From JBPYFK01 sp051984675 (GTDB taxonomy: Bacteria; Actinomycetota; Actinomycetes; Mycobacteriales; Pseudonocardiaceae), in NCBI GenBank assembly GCA_051984675.1, contig JBPYFK010000047.1:1-45071 (forward strand): a stretch of 45,071 nucleotides of DNA, written 5' to 3'. The number at the start of each line of letters is the position of its first letter. The stretch's first letter is position 1. The translations under genes and the position numbers were made by a program. Shown here piece after piece: positions 15,482 to 24,118 of the stretch. The notes under the pieces were generated by a model, which made no database searches, was not told the origin of the DNA, and saw only the letters and a list, made by a program, of their open reading frames with translations.

Positions 15482-16312
15482 GTGGCACGCATACCGCGAA
15501 CGGTACTGATCACCGGTGCCTCTGGAGGACTCGGCACAGCCACGACCCAACAGTTCGCGCGAGAAGGGTGGACGGTTTTCGCGGCCGATCTGACACCGCC
15601 GCCGGAGACGCCCAGTGTCGTGCCCGTACAGATGGACGTGACCGACACCACATCCGTCGACGCCGCGTTGGCGCGGATCGGCGACCGCGTCGACCGCGGT
15701 CTAGCCGGCCTGGGTTGCGTGGTGTCACTCGCGGGCATCCTGGGCATCGGACCCTTGGCGGAGATGGCAGATGACAAGCTCCAACGGGTCATCGACGTCA
15801 ACATCATGGGGACACACCGCGCCGTGCGGGCCTGCTTCCCGCATCTTCGCGCTTGCGGAGGACGGGTCATCCTCGTCAGTTCAGAAACGGGGTGGCAACG
15901 TGCCATGCCGTTCAACGGTGCCTACGCCATGAGCAAGCATGCCGTCGAAGCGTACGGTGACGCCCTCAGACGCGAGTTGGCCTGCGTCGGGATCCCCGTG
16001 AGCATCGTCCAACCCGGACCGTTCCGTACCGGCATGACAGCCTCCATCGAGGCCGAATTCGCGAGGACGACTCCTCCTGACTCACCTTTTGCCACGATGG
16101 CCCGGAAGGTGGGCCGCATGGCCGCGAAGGAGCACCAAAAAGCCAGCGCCCCGGCCGTCCTCGCCAAGGTCATCGTCGACGCGGCGACCTGCGACCGGCC
16201 GCGGATGCGCTATTCCGTCAGGCCCGACCGCACTCGTGTCCTCATCGACAAGCTCCCGGTCCGCATTGTCGACGCGATCCTGGCCCGAGTGTTGCGCGGC
16301 GATCAGAAGTGA
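15482..16312 (+). CDS. Short-chain dehydrogenase/reductase
   Basis: 276-residue SDR. It has the cofactor motif TGASGGLG at residues 11-18, an Asp after the second strand (AADL) suggesting NAD, a SLAG motif in place of the usual NNAG, and the catalytic Ser with Tyr-x-x-x-Lys (YAMSK). The 30-residue C-terminal tail is longer than in minimal SDRs. The GTG at 15482 has AAGGAG 8 bases upstream. The KstR-like box upstream suggests induction by steroid or lipid intermediates (inference). It converges on the hydrolase gene at 16379. The substrate is unknown. Confidence 0.88.
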   Translation: MARIPRTVLITGASGGLGTATTQQFAREGWTVFAADLTPPPETPSVVPVQMDVTDTTSVDAALARIGDRVDRGLAGLGCVVSLAGILGIGPLAEMADDKLQRVIDVNIMGTHRAVRACFPHLRACGGRVILVSSETGWQRAMPFNGAYAMSKHAVEAYGDALRRELACVGIPVSIVQPGPFRTGMTASIEAEFARTTPPDSPFATMARKVGRMAAKEHQKASAPAVLAKVIVDAATCDRPRMRYSVRPDRTRVLIDKLPVRIVDAILARVLRGDQK

Positions 16313-16378
16313 GAGCAACACATGATGATCTTGCTGGGTATTCTTGGCAGGATCTTGGGCGGATCGGGACTCCGGGTG

Positions 16379-17947
16379 TCAGGTTCCGGAGCAGGAGTAG
16401 CCAGGGGTGTCCCTGTCCAGACTTCGCGCGATCGCGAGGTAGGAGTAGTCCCCGCTGAAGCAGTCGCTCGAGGTCAGACCTGTGCGATTGGTCCGCAGGT
16501 CCTCATTGTCGTAGGGCTGCCCGCCGGCAAGGTGAACGTCGAGCCGTGACGGGTAGTAGAAGCTGAACATGTTGCCGTCGTGGTTCGGCTGGTCGATCGC
16601 GGCCTCGTCGCCGTCGTGGAGCCAGCGATCGGTGAGCAGTCGACGGTCCGCGGTGCGGTCGCCTTTGACGTACTTGTCGAACCACGCGGTCGTGTACCAG
16701 TCGATCATGTCCGCACCGCGCAGCGTCGCCGGGAAGGCCGCATTCGGTACCCAGTCGAAGTCGTAGTGCGTACCGCCACGCATGATCAGTTCACCGCTGT
16801 CCACATTGGATGCTGTGTACGCCCGGGACTCCTGGCTCTTGGCAGCGGGATCCGGCTGTGCGGTGTTCGGTACCGGCGGGATGAAGTAGTCGGCGGAGAG
16901 CCCGAGCGCGGGCTTGGTGATCGGCGGGACCGTGCGCTGCGACGGGTCGACGCAGCCCTGCTCCATCGGCTGGTTGCCGCCCGGTCCCGGCTGGTTCGGG
17001 TTCGGCGCCGTGAGGTTGTCCCATGCGACGATCGCCGTCACGCGCGGATCCCACTGGCCGATGTAGGAGACGCCCGCAGCACCGTAGGAATGCCCGGCGA
17101 GACCGAGTCGACTCGGGTCGAGGAGATTCCAGAACGGGTCGACGGCGCTGTCGAGCCCGGCCGCGGCACGCCGGTCCTGCTTGGTGGCATGGCTGGTCCC
17201 GGTGTTGCAGCTCGGTACGGGTCGATAAGGATTCGACGGGGTGGAGAGGAAGAAGTCCACCGCATCCTCGGTCCCGTCGAAGAACGGACGCCCGTCGCTT
17301 TGGGCCGGGAAGCCTTCGTTCTGGTCGGGCGACTCGCCCTGGGTGTCGGAGAGACCCTGCCCCTGCGGGTCGAAGGTCAGCACCACGTAGCCGGCCTTTG
17401 CCAATGCCTGCGCGGCATACCAGTAGACGCGCTCGGGGGCCTGGACCGAGCCGTTGGTGATCACGATGCCGGGGCGCTTCGCCGGTCCGGCCTTGGTCGC
17501 CCACACATGGCCGGCGATCGTGGCGCCATTCCGGGCGGTGAACAACACCGGTGCGACGAGCCCGTACCCCTTCGGGCCCCAGTCGTACAACCGCGCGTCG
17601 CCTGCGCAGCCGTTGTCCCCTCGAGCGCACAGGTCGGTTTGGAACTGGCGTTCTGGATCGGCGGCCTGCGCTTGGTCGGCCTCCTGCTCGTTGGTCATGC
17701 CGACCTGCGCCAGCTGCGCCTGGTATTCGGGCGTGTCGTAGATCGTCTGGCGCTCCTGGCCTTTTCCGTAGTTCTGGGCCTCCACCACGGGATCGAAGCC
17801 GTCCGCCGCCGCGGGCAGAGCGAGCGCGACCGTGCTCAACAGCGCAATGGCACTGATGACGACCCCGCGCCGCCTGCCGCCACGCCGTGTTCCGTCCGAG
17901 CGCCGCACACCGCGACGGATTCCTAAGACGACGCCTCGGTCCTGCAC
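16379..17947 (-). CDS. Secreted alpha/beta hydrolase (dienelactone-hydrolase/lipase-like)
   Basis: 522-residue exported hydrolase. A long Arg-rich N-region precedes a hydrophobic stretch ending ALPAAADG, a typical signal-peptidase site near residue 49. The nucleophile elbow AGHSYGAAG places Ser287 as catalytic, and HYDFDW near the C-terminus may hold the catalytic His. Several Cys pairs fit an extracytoplasmic location. The GTG at 17947 has AGGAGG 5 bases upstream. It acts outside the cell on an ester or similar substrate that I cannot name. It is followed by a second secreted lipase on the same strand (upstream in coordinate terms of transcription). Confidence 0.85.
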   Translation of the reverse strand: MQDRGVVLGIRRGVRRSDGTRRGGRRRGVVISAIALLSTVALALPAAADGFDPVVEAQNYGKGQERQTIYDTPEYQAQLAQVGMTNEQEADQAQAADPERQFQTDLCARGDNGCAGDARLYDWGPKGYGLVAPVLFTARNGATIAGHVWATKAGPAKRPGIVITNGSVQAPERVYWYAAQALAKAGYVVLTFDPQGQGLSDTQGESPDQNEGFPAQSDGRPFFDGTEDAVDFFLSTPSNPYRPVPSCNTGTSHATKQDRRAAAGLDSAVDPFWNLLDPSRLGLAGHSYGAAGVSYIGQWDPRVTAIVAWDNLTAPNPNQPGPGGNQPMEQGCVDPSQRTVPPITKPALGLSADYFIPPVPNTAQPDPAAKSQESRAYTASNVDSGELIMRGGTHYDFDWVPNAAFPATLRGADMIDWYTTAWFDKYVKGDRTADRRLLTDRWLHDGDEAAIDQPNHDGNMFSFYYPSRLDVHLAGGQPYDNEDLRTNRTGLTSSDCFSGDYSYLAIARSLDRDTPGYSCSGT

Positions 17948-18432
17948 GGTGACCTCCTATGACGCGACGGCCGTGATCAGCTCGTCGTTCTGGTGAGTGC
18001 TCGTCGACGCCGGCCGTGGCGTTGTGTGTTGGGGGCACCGAGTTCCACAGTTCCGACTCGACGTCCCAGCACGCTTCCCGCCACGTTGATCGCGAGGCCT
18101 TCTCAGCAGTAGAGACGGAGAACCCATATGCTGATCTTTAGGACGACGGGGGCGCAGCCACCCCTGAACTCGTTCGACCGCTAGTCCCCGGACGCAATGT
18201 GCATGCACCCTCCCCGAGGAAGTGAACGCGAGTCAGGTTCCAATACTTCTACAGCGGAGGGCGCAGCTCCCGCAAGACCCAACACGGCGGACATCAACGC
18301 TAACGCCGCGGACCAGCGGCACAGCCGCGAGATGTCACGCAACTCAGCCACTACCGGTTGTGTGTGCTCCACCGCCGTCAGCGCGCTGGCTGCTGGAAAG
18401 ACTCAGAGTCGAAACTCCCCAGGACCTCCGCG
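17948..18432. other. 485-base gap between the two secreted hydrolase genes
   Basis: A minus-strand frame of 63 codons (18181-18372, GTG start) has one hydrophobic segment. It has no clear ribosome-binding site and no family I know. It may be a small membrane protein or chance. Nothing else is recognised. Confidence 0.35.
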
Positions 18433-19428
18433 TCAGTCGGCGGTTGGGGTGCGGGCGTAGTCGGCAAGCGGGGGCTCGCTGGTGGTCAGTTCGAGGTCGC
18501 CGGGCCGGTGCCCGGGTTCGGTGGCCAGGACGCCGGCGAAGTCGGTGGGCAGGTCGGCGTCGAGCACGGGAGCCGGCAGCAGCGGCAGGCCGCAGAGGGC
18601 ACCGCCTCCAGCACGTGCCACGCTAGCCGGGCCAGGGTGAGTGAGGGCATCCAGCAGTAACGCGAAACTGACCCGGTCCCACAGGCCGATGGCGGCGTGG
18701 TCGGTGAGCCGGCCCGGACAGACGTTTTGGACGAGGATGTTGGAGACACGCGGGTTCGGCTGACCCCAGGACAGCGCCGCAGTCGGTACCGGCGCGGCGG
18801 GCTGGACCAGTTCGTCGTACTGGGAGTAGATCGACGTGTAGGACACCCCGGCGGGCGTCTCGTCTCCCGCATTGAGTGCGCTCAGGAACTGCGAACCGGC
18901 GGACATCTGCCAAAACGATGGGGGCTGCGGGGCGCCAAAGCCAGTCACTGCGGTACCGGACGCTCCGTGGTTGGGTGAGGCTAGGCCGACGTAGTCGTCC
19001 ACCTCGGCACGAACGTCAGGCCACCATTTGATCGCCCAGCGCGGTTCGATACCTCCCTGGCTGTGGCCGACCACGTCGACCTTTCCTCCAGTGCGGGCAT
19101 GCATCCGCCGGATCGCGTTGACGACGTACTCGGTACTGACTTGGATGTCGCCGAGGCCACGGTCGGGATAGCTCACTACACACACGTCGAAGCCCTGATC
19201 GGCGAGCAGTCGCCGGAAGGTCATGTTCCACTGCTCTTCGCCATAGGTGAAGGTGCCGTGCACCAATAGCACCGGCTCGTGTGCGGGGTGCGTGAATGGG
19301 TGACAGTCCAGCGCGGCGTCGAGTCGCTGTTGCGGGACCAACAGCGGCGGGCCCGAGTCGGCGGCGGCAGGTACAGCGGCGCTGGCGAACACCGCGACAA
19401 GCACCAGTCCGAGTACACGCAGTGCCAC
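18433..19428 (-). CDS. Secreted lipase/esterase (GHSQGG)
   Basis: 331-residue exported lipase. The signal peptide (MALRVLGLVLVAVFASAAVP) is cleaved near AAADS. The oxyanion/strand motif VLLVHGTF comes next, then the nucleophile elbow VVGHSQGG with Ser123, and SPNHGA. Cys42, Cys82 and later Cys residues may form disulfides. It resembles actinobacterial triacylglycerol lipases of the CALB-like group. The GTG at 19428 has GGGAGG upstream, buried in a 9-bp hairpin (19433-19455), and a KstR-like box lies just beyond. It may release fatty acids or sterols from esters (inference). Confidence 0.88.
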   Translation of the reverse strand: MALRVLGLVLVAVFASAAVPAAADSGPPLLVPQQRLDAALDCHPFTHPAHEPVLLVHGTFTYGEEQWNMTFRRLLADQGFDVCVVSYPDRGLGDIQVSTEYVVNAIRRMHARTGGKVDVVGHSQGGIEPRWAIKWWPDVRAEVDDYVGLASPNHGASGTAVTGFGAPQPPSFWQMSAGSQFLSALNAGDETPAGVSYTSIYSQYDELVQPAAPVPTAALSWGQPNPRVSNILVQNVCPGRLTDHAAIGLWDRVSFALLLDALTHPGPASVARAGGGALCGLPLLPAPVLDADLPTDFAGVLATEPGHRPGDLELTTSEPPLADYARTPTAD

Positions 19429-19432
19429 GATA

Positions 19433-19455
19433 CCTCCCGAGAGATCCTCGGGAGG
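19433..19455 (-). promoter_or_regulatory. Hairpin that buries the lipase ribosome-binding site
   Basis: On the minus strand, CCTCCCGAG (19455-19447) pairs perfectly with CTCGGGAGG (19441-19433) around 5 bases. The second arm contains the GGAGG ribosome-binding site 4 bases before the GTG, so the site is paired with an anti-Shine-Dalgarno arm. Confidence 0.6.
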
Positions 19456-19456
19456 C

Positions 19457-19470
19457 TAGAACATGTTTCA
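19457..19470. promoter_or_regulatory. KstR-like operator upstream of the lipase gene
   Basis: TAGAAC-AT-GTTTCA fits TnnAACnnGTTnnA at every fixed base but has an imperfect right arm. It is 29 bases before the lipase start, a usual repressor position. Confidence 0.5.
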
Positions 19471-19577
19471 CCAATGGGCAAGGTTGGTTGGCTCTTGTCG
19501 ACGGGCCTGGGTCGGTGACGGCCTGCCAGCTGGCGCTCAGAGAAGGGCTTTCGACGCCCGCCGTGCCCCTGATCACC

Positions 19578-21392
19578 TCAGTCCAGCGATTCGACGATCG
19601 TCTCGGCCATGACATTCGGGTCGCCGTCGGTCGGACGCAGCACGATTTCCGGCGACTCCGGGGGCTCGTAGGGGTCGTCGACGCCGGTGAAACCGATGAT
19701 CTCCCCAGCCCGAGCGCGGGCATACAGGCCCTTGGGATCGCGGGACTCGCAGACCTCCAGTGGCGTGTCCACGAAGACCTCGACGAACCGCAGCCCGGCC
19801 TGCCGATGCGCGGCGCGGATGCGATCGCGGTCCTCCTGGTAGGGGCTGATCGCGGCGACGATGGCCACCACCCCGGCGTCGGCGAGCAGTTTGGCGACCT
19901 CACCGACGCGGCGGACGTTCTCGGCGCGATCAGCGGAGCTGAAACCGAGGTCGACGTTGAGCCCATGGCGCAGGTTGTCACCGTCGAGCAGGTATGCGGG
20001 CCGCCCCGACGCCACAAGCCGGCGTTCCAGCTCGGCTGCGATTGTTGACTTGCCGGAGGCGGACAGGCCGGTCAGCCACACCGTCAACCCGCGCGTGGCA
20101 CGCTCTTCGCGGCTCACCGTGGTGCGGTGCCAGACGACGGCTGACGGTGGCGGGCCAGAAATCATGCCTGCCGCGACGGTGTTGTTGGTGCCTTCATCGA
20201 TGAGGATGAAGCTGCCTGTGCCGCGGTTGCGGCGGTAGGGGTCGAACAGCAGCGGTCGCTGAGCACGCAGCCGCAGCCGGCCGATCTCGTTGAGTGACAG
20301 CGAGTCCGGGGCCTGGTCCCGGTGCAGCGTCGTTACGTCCAGTCGATAGTCCAAGGCGGACACTTTGACTCGCGCGCTGGTGGTGGTGTGCCGCAACAGG
20401 TACCGAGAGCCAGCAGTGAGCCTGCCTTGGTCGGTGAGCCAGCAGACCATCGCGTCGACCTCCTGGCCGAGGTGCGGGCGGTTGCTGGAACGGCAGATCA
20501 CGTCGCCCCGGCCGACATCCAGGTCGTCGGCAAGCTGCACGGTGATCGCCTGCGGCGGAAATGCCTCGTCGACCGGCGCCCCGCCGGGACCCCAGATAGC
20601 GCGCACAGTTGTAGTAAAGCCGGACGGCAGCACCATGACCTCGTCTCCCGGCTTGAACACCCCACCGGCCACCGTACCGGCGTAGCCGCGAAAGTCGTGG
20701 CTGCGGACCACGTGCTGCACTGGAAAGCGCGCGTCGATGAGATTGCGATCCGACGCGACGTGCACCTCTTCCAGGTGGTGCAACAGCGACGAACCCTCGT
20801 ACCACGGCATGGCCTCACTGCGGTGCACGATGTTGTCGCCATGCAGCGCGGACAGTGGCACGAACGTGAGATCGTGCACGTCGAGCTTCATCGCGAACTG
20901 CCGGAAATCCTCACGGATCTCGGCGAACCGCTGTTGCGACCACTCGACGAGGTCCATCTTGTTCACGCACAGCACCAAGTGCGGAATCCCCAGCAGGCTC
21001 GCCAGGAACGCATGGCGACGCGACTGCTCCAGCACACCTTTGCGAGCGTCGACCAGGACCAGCGCCAAGTCCGCCGTGGATGCTCCGGTGACCATGTTCC
21101 GGGTGTACTGGATGTGCCCTGGCGTGTCGGCGATGACGAACTTCCGCCGTGGCGTAGCGAAGTACCGGTACGCGACGTCGATCGTGATGCCCTGCTCGCG
21201 CTCGGCGCGCAGACCGTCGGTGAGCAACGCCAGGTCGGGGCGCTCCTCGCCACGCTCGCGGCTGGTGCGCTCCACTGCGGCCAGTTGGTCCTCGAACAGC
21301 GCCTTGGAGTCGAACAGCAACCGCCCGATCAGGGTGGACTTGCCATCGTCGACGCTGCCCGCGGTAGCGAGGCGAAGCAGTTGCTTCCGCAT
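19578..21392 (-). CDS. cysNC: Bifunctional sulfate adenylyltransferase large subunit / APS kinase
   Basis: 604-residue fusion. Residues 1-430 are the CysN GTPase subunit of ATP sulfurylase, with P-loop GSVDDGKST, DTPGH and NKMD motifs and elongation-factor-like beta barrels. Residues 435-604 are APS kinase (CysC) with P-loop GLSASGKST and DGDNLRHGLN. Together with CysD it turns sulfate into PAPS, the donor for sulfotransferases and for sulfate reduction. The CysN-CysC fusion is usual in actinobacteria. Its start overlaps the cysD stop by one base. The nearby sulfotransferase gene is a likely consumer of the PAPS. Confidence 0.96.
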   Translation of the reverse strand: MRKQLLRLATAGSVDDGKSTLIGRLLFDSKALFEDQLAAVERTSRERGEERPDLALLTDGLRAEREQGITIDVAYRYFATPRRKFVIADTPGHIQYTRNMVTGASTADLALVLVDARKGVLEQSRRHAFLASLLGIPHLVLCVNKMDLVEWSQQRFAEIREDFRQFAMKLDVHDLTFVPLSALHGDNIVHRSEAMPWYEGSSLLHHLEEVHVASDRNLIDARFPVQHVVRSHDFRGYAGTVAGGVFKPGDEVMVLPSGFTTTVRAIWGPGGAPVDEAFPPQAITVQLADDLDVGRGDVICRSSNRPHLGQEVDAMVCWLTDQGRLTAGSRYLLRHTTTSARVKVSALDYRLDVTTLHRDQAPDSLSLNEIGRLRLRAQRPLLFDPYRRNRGTGSFILIDEGTNNTVAAGMISGPPPSAVVWHRTTVSREERATRGLTVWLTGLSASGKSTIAAELERRLVASGRPAYLLDGDNLRHGLNVDLGFSSADRAENVRRVGEVAKLLADAGVVAIVAAISPYQEDRDRIRAAHRQAGLRFVEVFVDTPLEVCESRDPKGLYARARAGEIIGFTGVDDPYEPPESPEIVLRPTDGDPNVMAETIVESLD

Positions 21393-22303
21393 CAGAAGTA
21401 CCCTTCCCGCTTGCGGTCTTCCATTCCGGCCTCGGAAATCCGATCGTCGGCGCGTGTCGCGCCGCGCTCGGTGATCCTGGTGGCGGCCACCTCAGCCACG
21501 ACCTGCTCCGGTGTCGCCGCCGTGGACTGCACACAACCGGTGCAGGTGGCATCGCCGACCGTGCGGAACCGCACCATGGCCTCGAACGGCTCCTCCTCGT
21601 CCGCCCGGGACACGTGCCGAGTCAGCGCGAGTAGCATCCCGTCTCGTGCGAGCACCGTCCTGTGGTGCGCGTAGTACAGGCTGGGCAGGTCGACGCCGTG
21701 CTCGGCGATGTACTGCCACACGTCGAGTTCGGTCCAGTTGGACAGCGGGAAGACTCGGATGTGCTCACCCTTGCGGTGCCGTCCGTTGTAGAGGTTCCAC
21801 AGTTCGGGGCGCTGGTTGCGCGGGTCCCACTGGCCGAACTCGTCGCGGAAGCTGAACACCCGCTCTTTGGCCCGGGCCTTTTCCTCGTCCCGGCGGGCCC
21901 CGCCGAAGACCGCGTCGAAGCCCTGCTCCCGAATCGCCCGCAACAGCGTCACTGCCTGCAAGCGGTTGCGGCTCGCGTGCCGCCCGGTCTCCTCGGTGAC
22001 GCGTCCCGCGTCGATGTCGTCCTGCACCCGTGCGACGATCAGCCGCAGCCCCAGGCGCCGCACAGCGTCGTCCCGGAACGCGATCACCTCGTCGAAATTG
22101 TGTCCGGTGTCGACGTGCACTACCGGGAAGGGCAGCGGTGCCGGCCAGAACGCGCGGGCGGCGACGTGCAGCATGACAACCGAATCCTTGCCGCCAGAGA
22201 ACAGCAGCGCCGGCCGCTCGAAAGTCGCGACGACCTCGCGAAAGATGTGCACCGCCTCGGCTTCGAGCGCGTCCAAATGGGAGAGCTCGTACGTCGTCCT
22301 CAT
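21392..22303 (-). CDS. cysD: Sulfate adenylyltransferase subunit 2
   Basis: 303-residue ATP-pyrophosphatase (PP-loop) subunit of ATP sulfurylase. The PP-loop SGGKDS is near residue 38, with HVDTGHNF and the GGARRDEEKARAKER signature following. It forms APS from sulfate and ATP with CysN driving the reaction by GTP hydrolysis. I prefer the ATG at 22303, which has GAGG 8 bases upstream, over the GTG at 22312. The divergent region toward 22395 holds a KstR-like box, so the operon may respond to the same signal as the sulfotransferase operon (inference). Confidence 0.96.
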   Translation of the reverse strand: MRTTYELSHLDALEAEAVHIFREVVATFERPALLFSGGKDSVVMLHVAARAFWPAPLPFPVVHVDTGHNFDEVIAFRDDAVRRLGLRLIVARVQDDIDAGRVTEETGRHASRNRLQAVTLLRAIREQGFDAVFGGARRDEEKARAKERVFSFRDEFGQWDPRNQRPELWNLYNGRHRKGEHIRVFPLSNWTELDVWQYIAEHGVDLPSLYYAHHRTVLARDGMLLALTRHVSRADEEEPFEAMVRFRTVGDATCTGCVQSTAATPEQVVAEVAATRITERGATRADDRISEAGMEDRKREGYF

Positions 22304-22346
22304 CGCGCCCACCTCTGTCGAAACGTACCAGAAATGTAGAAAAAAT

Positions 22347-22360
22347 TAGAACAAGTTCTT
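22347..22360. promoter_or_regulatory. KstR-like operator in the cysD / NTF2-like divergent region
   Basis: TAGAAC-AA-GTTCTT: the core AGAAC-AA-GTTCT is perfectly symmetric. It lies 35 bases before the plus-strand gene at 22395 and 44 bases before cysD, so one site could control both directions. Confidence 0.62.
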
Positions 22361-22394
22361 GCGTCGGATCAAGCGGCGGCGGAAGCTGGTCGGC

Positions 22395-22886
22395 ATGGAC
22401 CTCGCCGCCATCGAAGAGATCAAGCGCGTGAAGTACCGTTACCTGCGCTGCCTGGACCAGAAGCGTTGGGACGAACTCGCCGACACTCTCGCTCCTGACG
22501 CCACCGCCACCTACGGCACCGCGGCCCTCGGTGAGGAGCTCACCTTCACCGGCCGCGAAGCGATCCTGGGGTTCCTGCGGGAGCGGCTGGGCTACGACAT
22601 CATCACCGTGCACGTCGCCAGCCAGCCGGAGATCGACGTGGGCGGTGCCGTGGCACAGGGCATCTGGTGCCTCGAAGACACCGTGATCGCCACCGAGTAC
22701 CAGGTGCTGATCAGGGGTTCGGCCTTCTACGAGGACCGTTACCGCCGCTGTGAGGACGGCGCGTGGCGCATCCAGCACACCGGCTACGAGCGCACCTACG
22801 AAGCGATGCTGTCGCTATCCGACCTGCCGAGCTTCCAGCTCATCGCGAACCGATGGGCCAGCGCCTCGGACTCCGCAGGCAGCTAA
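22395..22886 (+). CDS. NTF2/SnoaL-like protein
   Basis: 163-residue cone-shaped alpha+beta barrel protein of the SnoaL/NTF2 superfamily. It opens MDLAAIEEIKRVKYRYLRCL, followed by W-D-E-L, ATATYG and a C-terminal WRIQHTGYERTYE. Members act as small isomerases, dehydratases or ligand-binding proteins, often on steroids or polyketides. The ATG at 22395 is chosen because an upstream TTG would fall inside the KstR-like box; the ribosome-binding site is weak. It leads the operon with the DUF1214, SDR and sulfotransferase genes, though a second box at 22903 separates them. Confidence 0.82.
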   Translation: MDLAAIEEIKRVKYRYLRCLDQKRWDELADTLAPDATATYGTAALGEELTFTGREAILGFLRERLGYDIITVHVASQPEIDVGGAVAQGIWCLEDTVIATEYQVLIRGSAFYEDRYRRCEDGAWRIQHTGYERTYEAMLSLSDLPSFQLIANRWASASDSAGS

Positions 22887-22902
22887 ATTCATTGACGTTG
22901 AA

Positions 22903-22916
22903 TAGAACGAGTTCTA
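22903..22916. promoter_or_regulatory. KstR-like operator upstream of the DUF1214-SDR-sulfotransferase operon
   Basis: TAGAAC-GA-GTTCTA, a perfect palindrome (apart from the spacer), 36 bases before the start at 22952. It matches TnnAACnnGTTnnA. Confidence 0.7.
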
Positions 22917-22951
22917 GTGTGATCCCAACGATCGATCCTCGGGAGTCGCCG

Positions 22952-24118
22952 ATGCTGACCCAGTCATTCGCGGACGCCATCGCCGAGGCGGAGAAGGTCG
23001 TCACCGGCGCATCGCACATCCGCACGGAGCAGGATCTCGTCGAAGGTTACGAGTACCTCGCCGGAAGCATTCGTGGCTGCCTCCAGCTCGCCTGGGCCTA
23101 CGAGCGGGATTTTCCGTTCTTCGTGCAGTCCACCGGGCCGTACACAAAGATGGGACTGGACAATCCAGACGCGCTGTACTACCACTCGTCGCTGAGCGAC
23201 GACGCCGAGTACGTCGTCACCGGGACGCGGGGCACCACGCGGGATCTCAGCTTTCAGGTGCTCAAAGGCGACTACACGCCGGTGGAAGTGCCGGGCAGCC
23301 TCACCGCGTTCGATGACCGCGCCTTCGATGTCGGCGACGACGGTGCCTTCGAGATCCGATTCGGACCCGGCGAGTCGACGGCGCGGAACTACTTCACCCT
23401 CGGGCAGGGCTCGTCGATGCTCGTCGTTCGCGAGGTCTACAGCGACTGGTCGCGGGAGAAGCGCGGCACGATCCGGATTCACCGGACGGACCGGGCGGGA
23501 CTGGCACCACCGGCTAAGGACCGGGACACGGTACGCAAGCGCTACGACGTCGCCGGCAAGATTCTTCTCAATCGACTGCGGACGTTCCTGGCCTTCCCGG
23601 ACTGGTTCTACCTCGACCTGCCCGTGAACACGATGACTGAACCGCGGCAGACCCCGGGCGGGCTGGCCACCCAGTTCTCCTCGGCCGGCCACTTCGACCT
23701 GCCCGAGGACACCGCGATGATCCTCACCGTGCCGCGCTCCGACGCGCCCTACCAGGGAATCCAGCTCGGTAGCATGTGGTACATCTCGCTGGACTACATC
23801 AACCACCAGACCAGCCTCACCGCCGACCAGGCGCACACTGATCCAGACGGCATGATCCGCTTCGTGATCAGCGAGCGCGACCCCGGCTGGCCGAACTGGC
23901 TGGAGCTGACCGGACACCAGCGCGGCTACGTGCAGATCCGCTGGCAGCGGCTATCCCGCGAACTCGGCTCCGAGGACGGGCCACGGGTCGAGATCGTCAA
24001 GGCCGACGAGGTACCGCAGCACCTCCCGCACTACGAGCACGGCCGTGTGACGCCGAAGCAATGGGCGGAACGCATCGCGGAGCGGCAGGCCCGCGTAGCG
24101 GAGAGGATGCTGGGCTGA
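22952..24118 (+). CDS. DUF1214-domain protein
   Basis: 388-residue soluble protein of the DUF1214/DUF1254-like group, with a C-terminal beta-rich domain (RNYFTLGQG, YFSW-type strands and GWPNWLELTGHQRGY). The function is not known for the family. The ATG at 22952 has GGGAG 6 bases upstream. Its stop overlaps the SDR start by one base. From memory, the same order DUF1214 - SDR - sulfotransferase occurs in the KstR regulon of Mycobacterium tuberculosis (Rv3531c-Rv3529c). This supports a role in sterol or lipid metabolism and should be checked by alignment. Confidence 0.82.
   Translation: MLTQSFADAIAEAEKVVTGASHIRTEQDLVEGYEYLAGSIRGCLQLAWAYERDFPFFVQSTGPYTKMGLDNPDALYYHSSLSDDAEYVVTGTRGTTRDLSFQVLKGDYTPVEVPGSLTAFDDRAFDVGDDGAFEIRFGPGESTARNYFTLGQGSSMLVVREVYSDWSREKRGTIRIHRTDRAGLAPPAKDRDTVRKRYDVAGKILLNRLRTFLAFPDWFYLDLPVNTMTEPRQTPGGLATQFSSAGHFDLPEDTAMILTVPRSDAPYQGIQLGSMWYISLDYINHQTSLTADQAHTDPDGMIRFVISERDPGWPNWLELTGHQRGYVQIRWQRLSRELGSEDGPRVEIVKADEVPQHLPHYEHGRVTPKQWAERIAERQARVAERMLG

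Noticed and set aside
16322..16549. Plus-strand frame starting MMILLGILGRILGG after the SDR gene
   Set aside because: It lies mostly antisense to the well-supported secreted hydrolase, and the non-hydrophobic part has no protein-like pattern.
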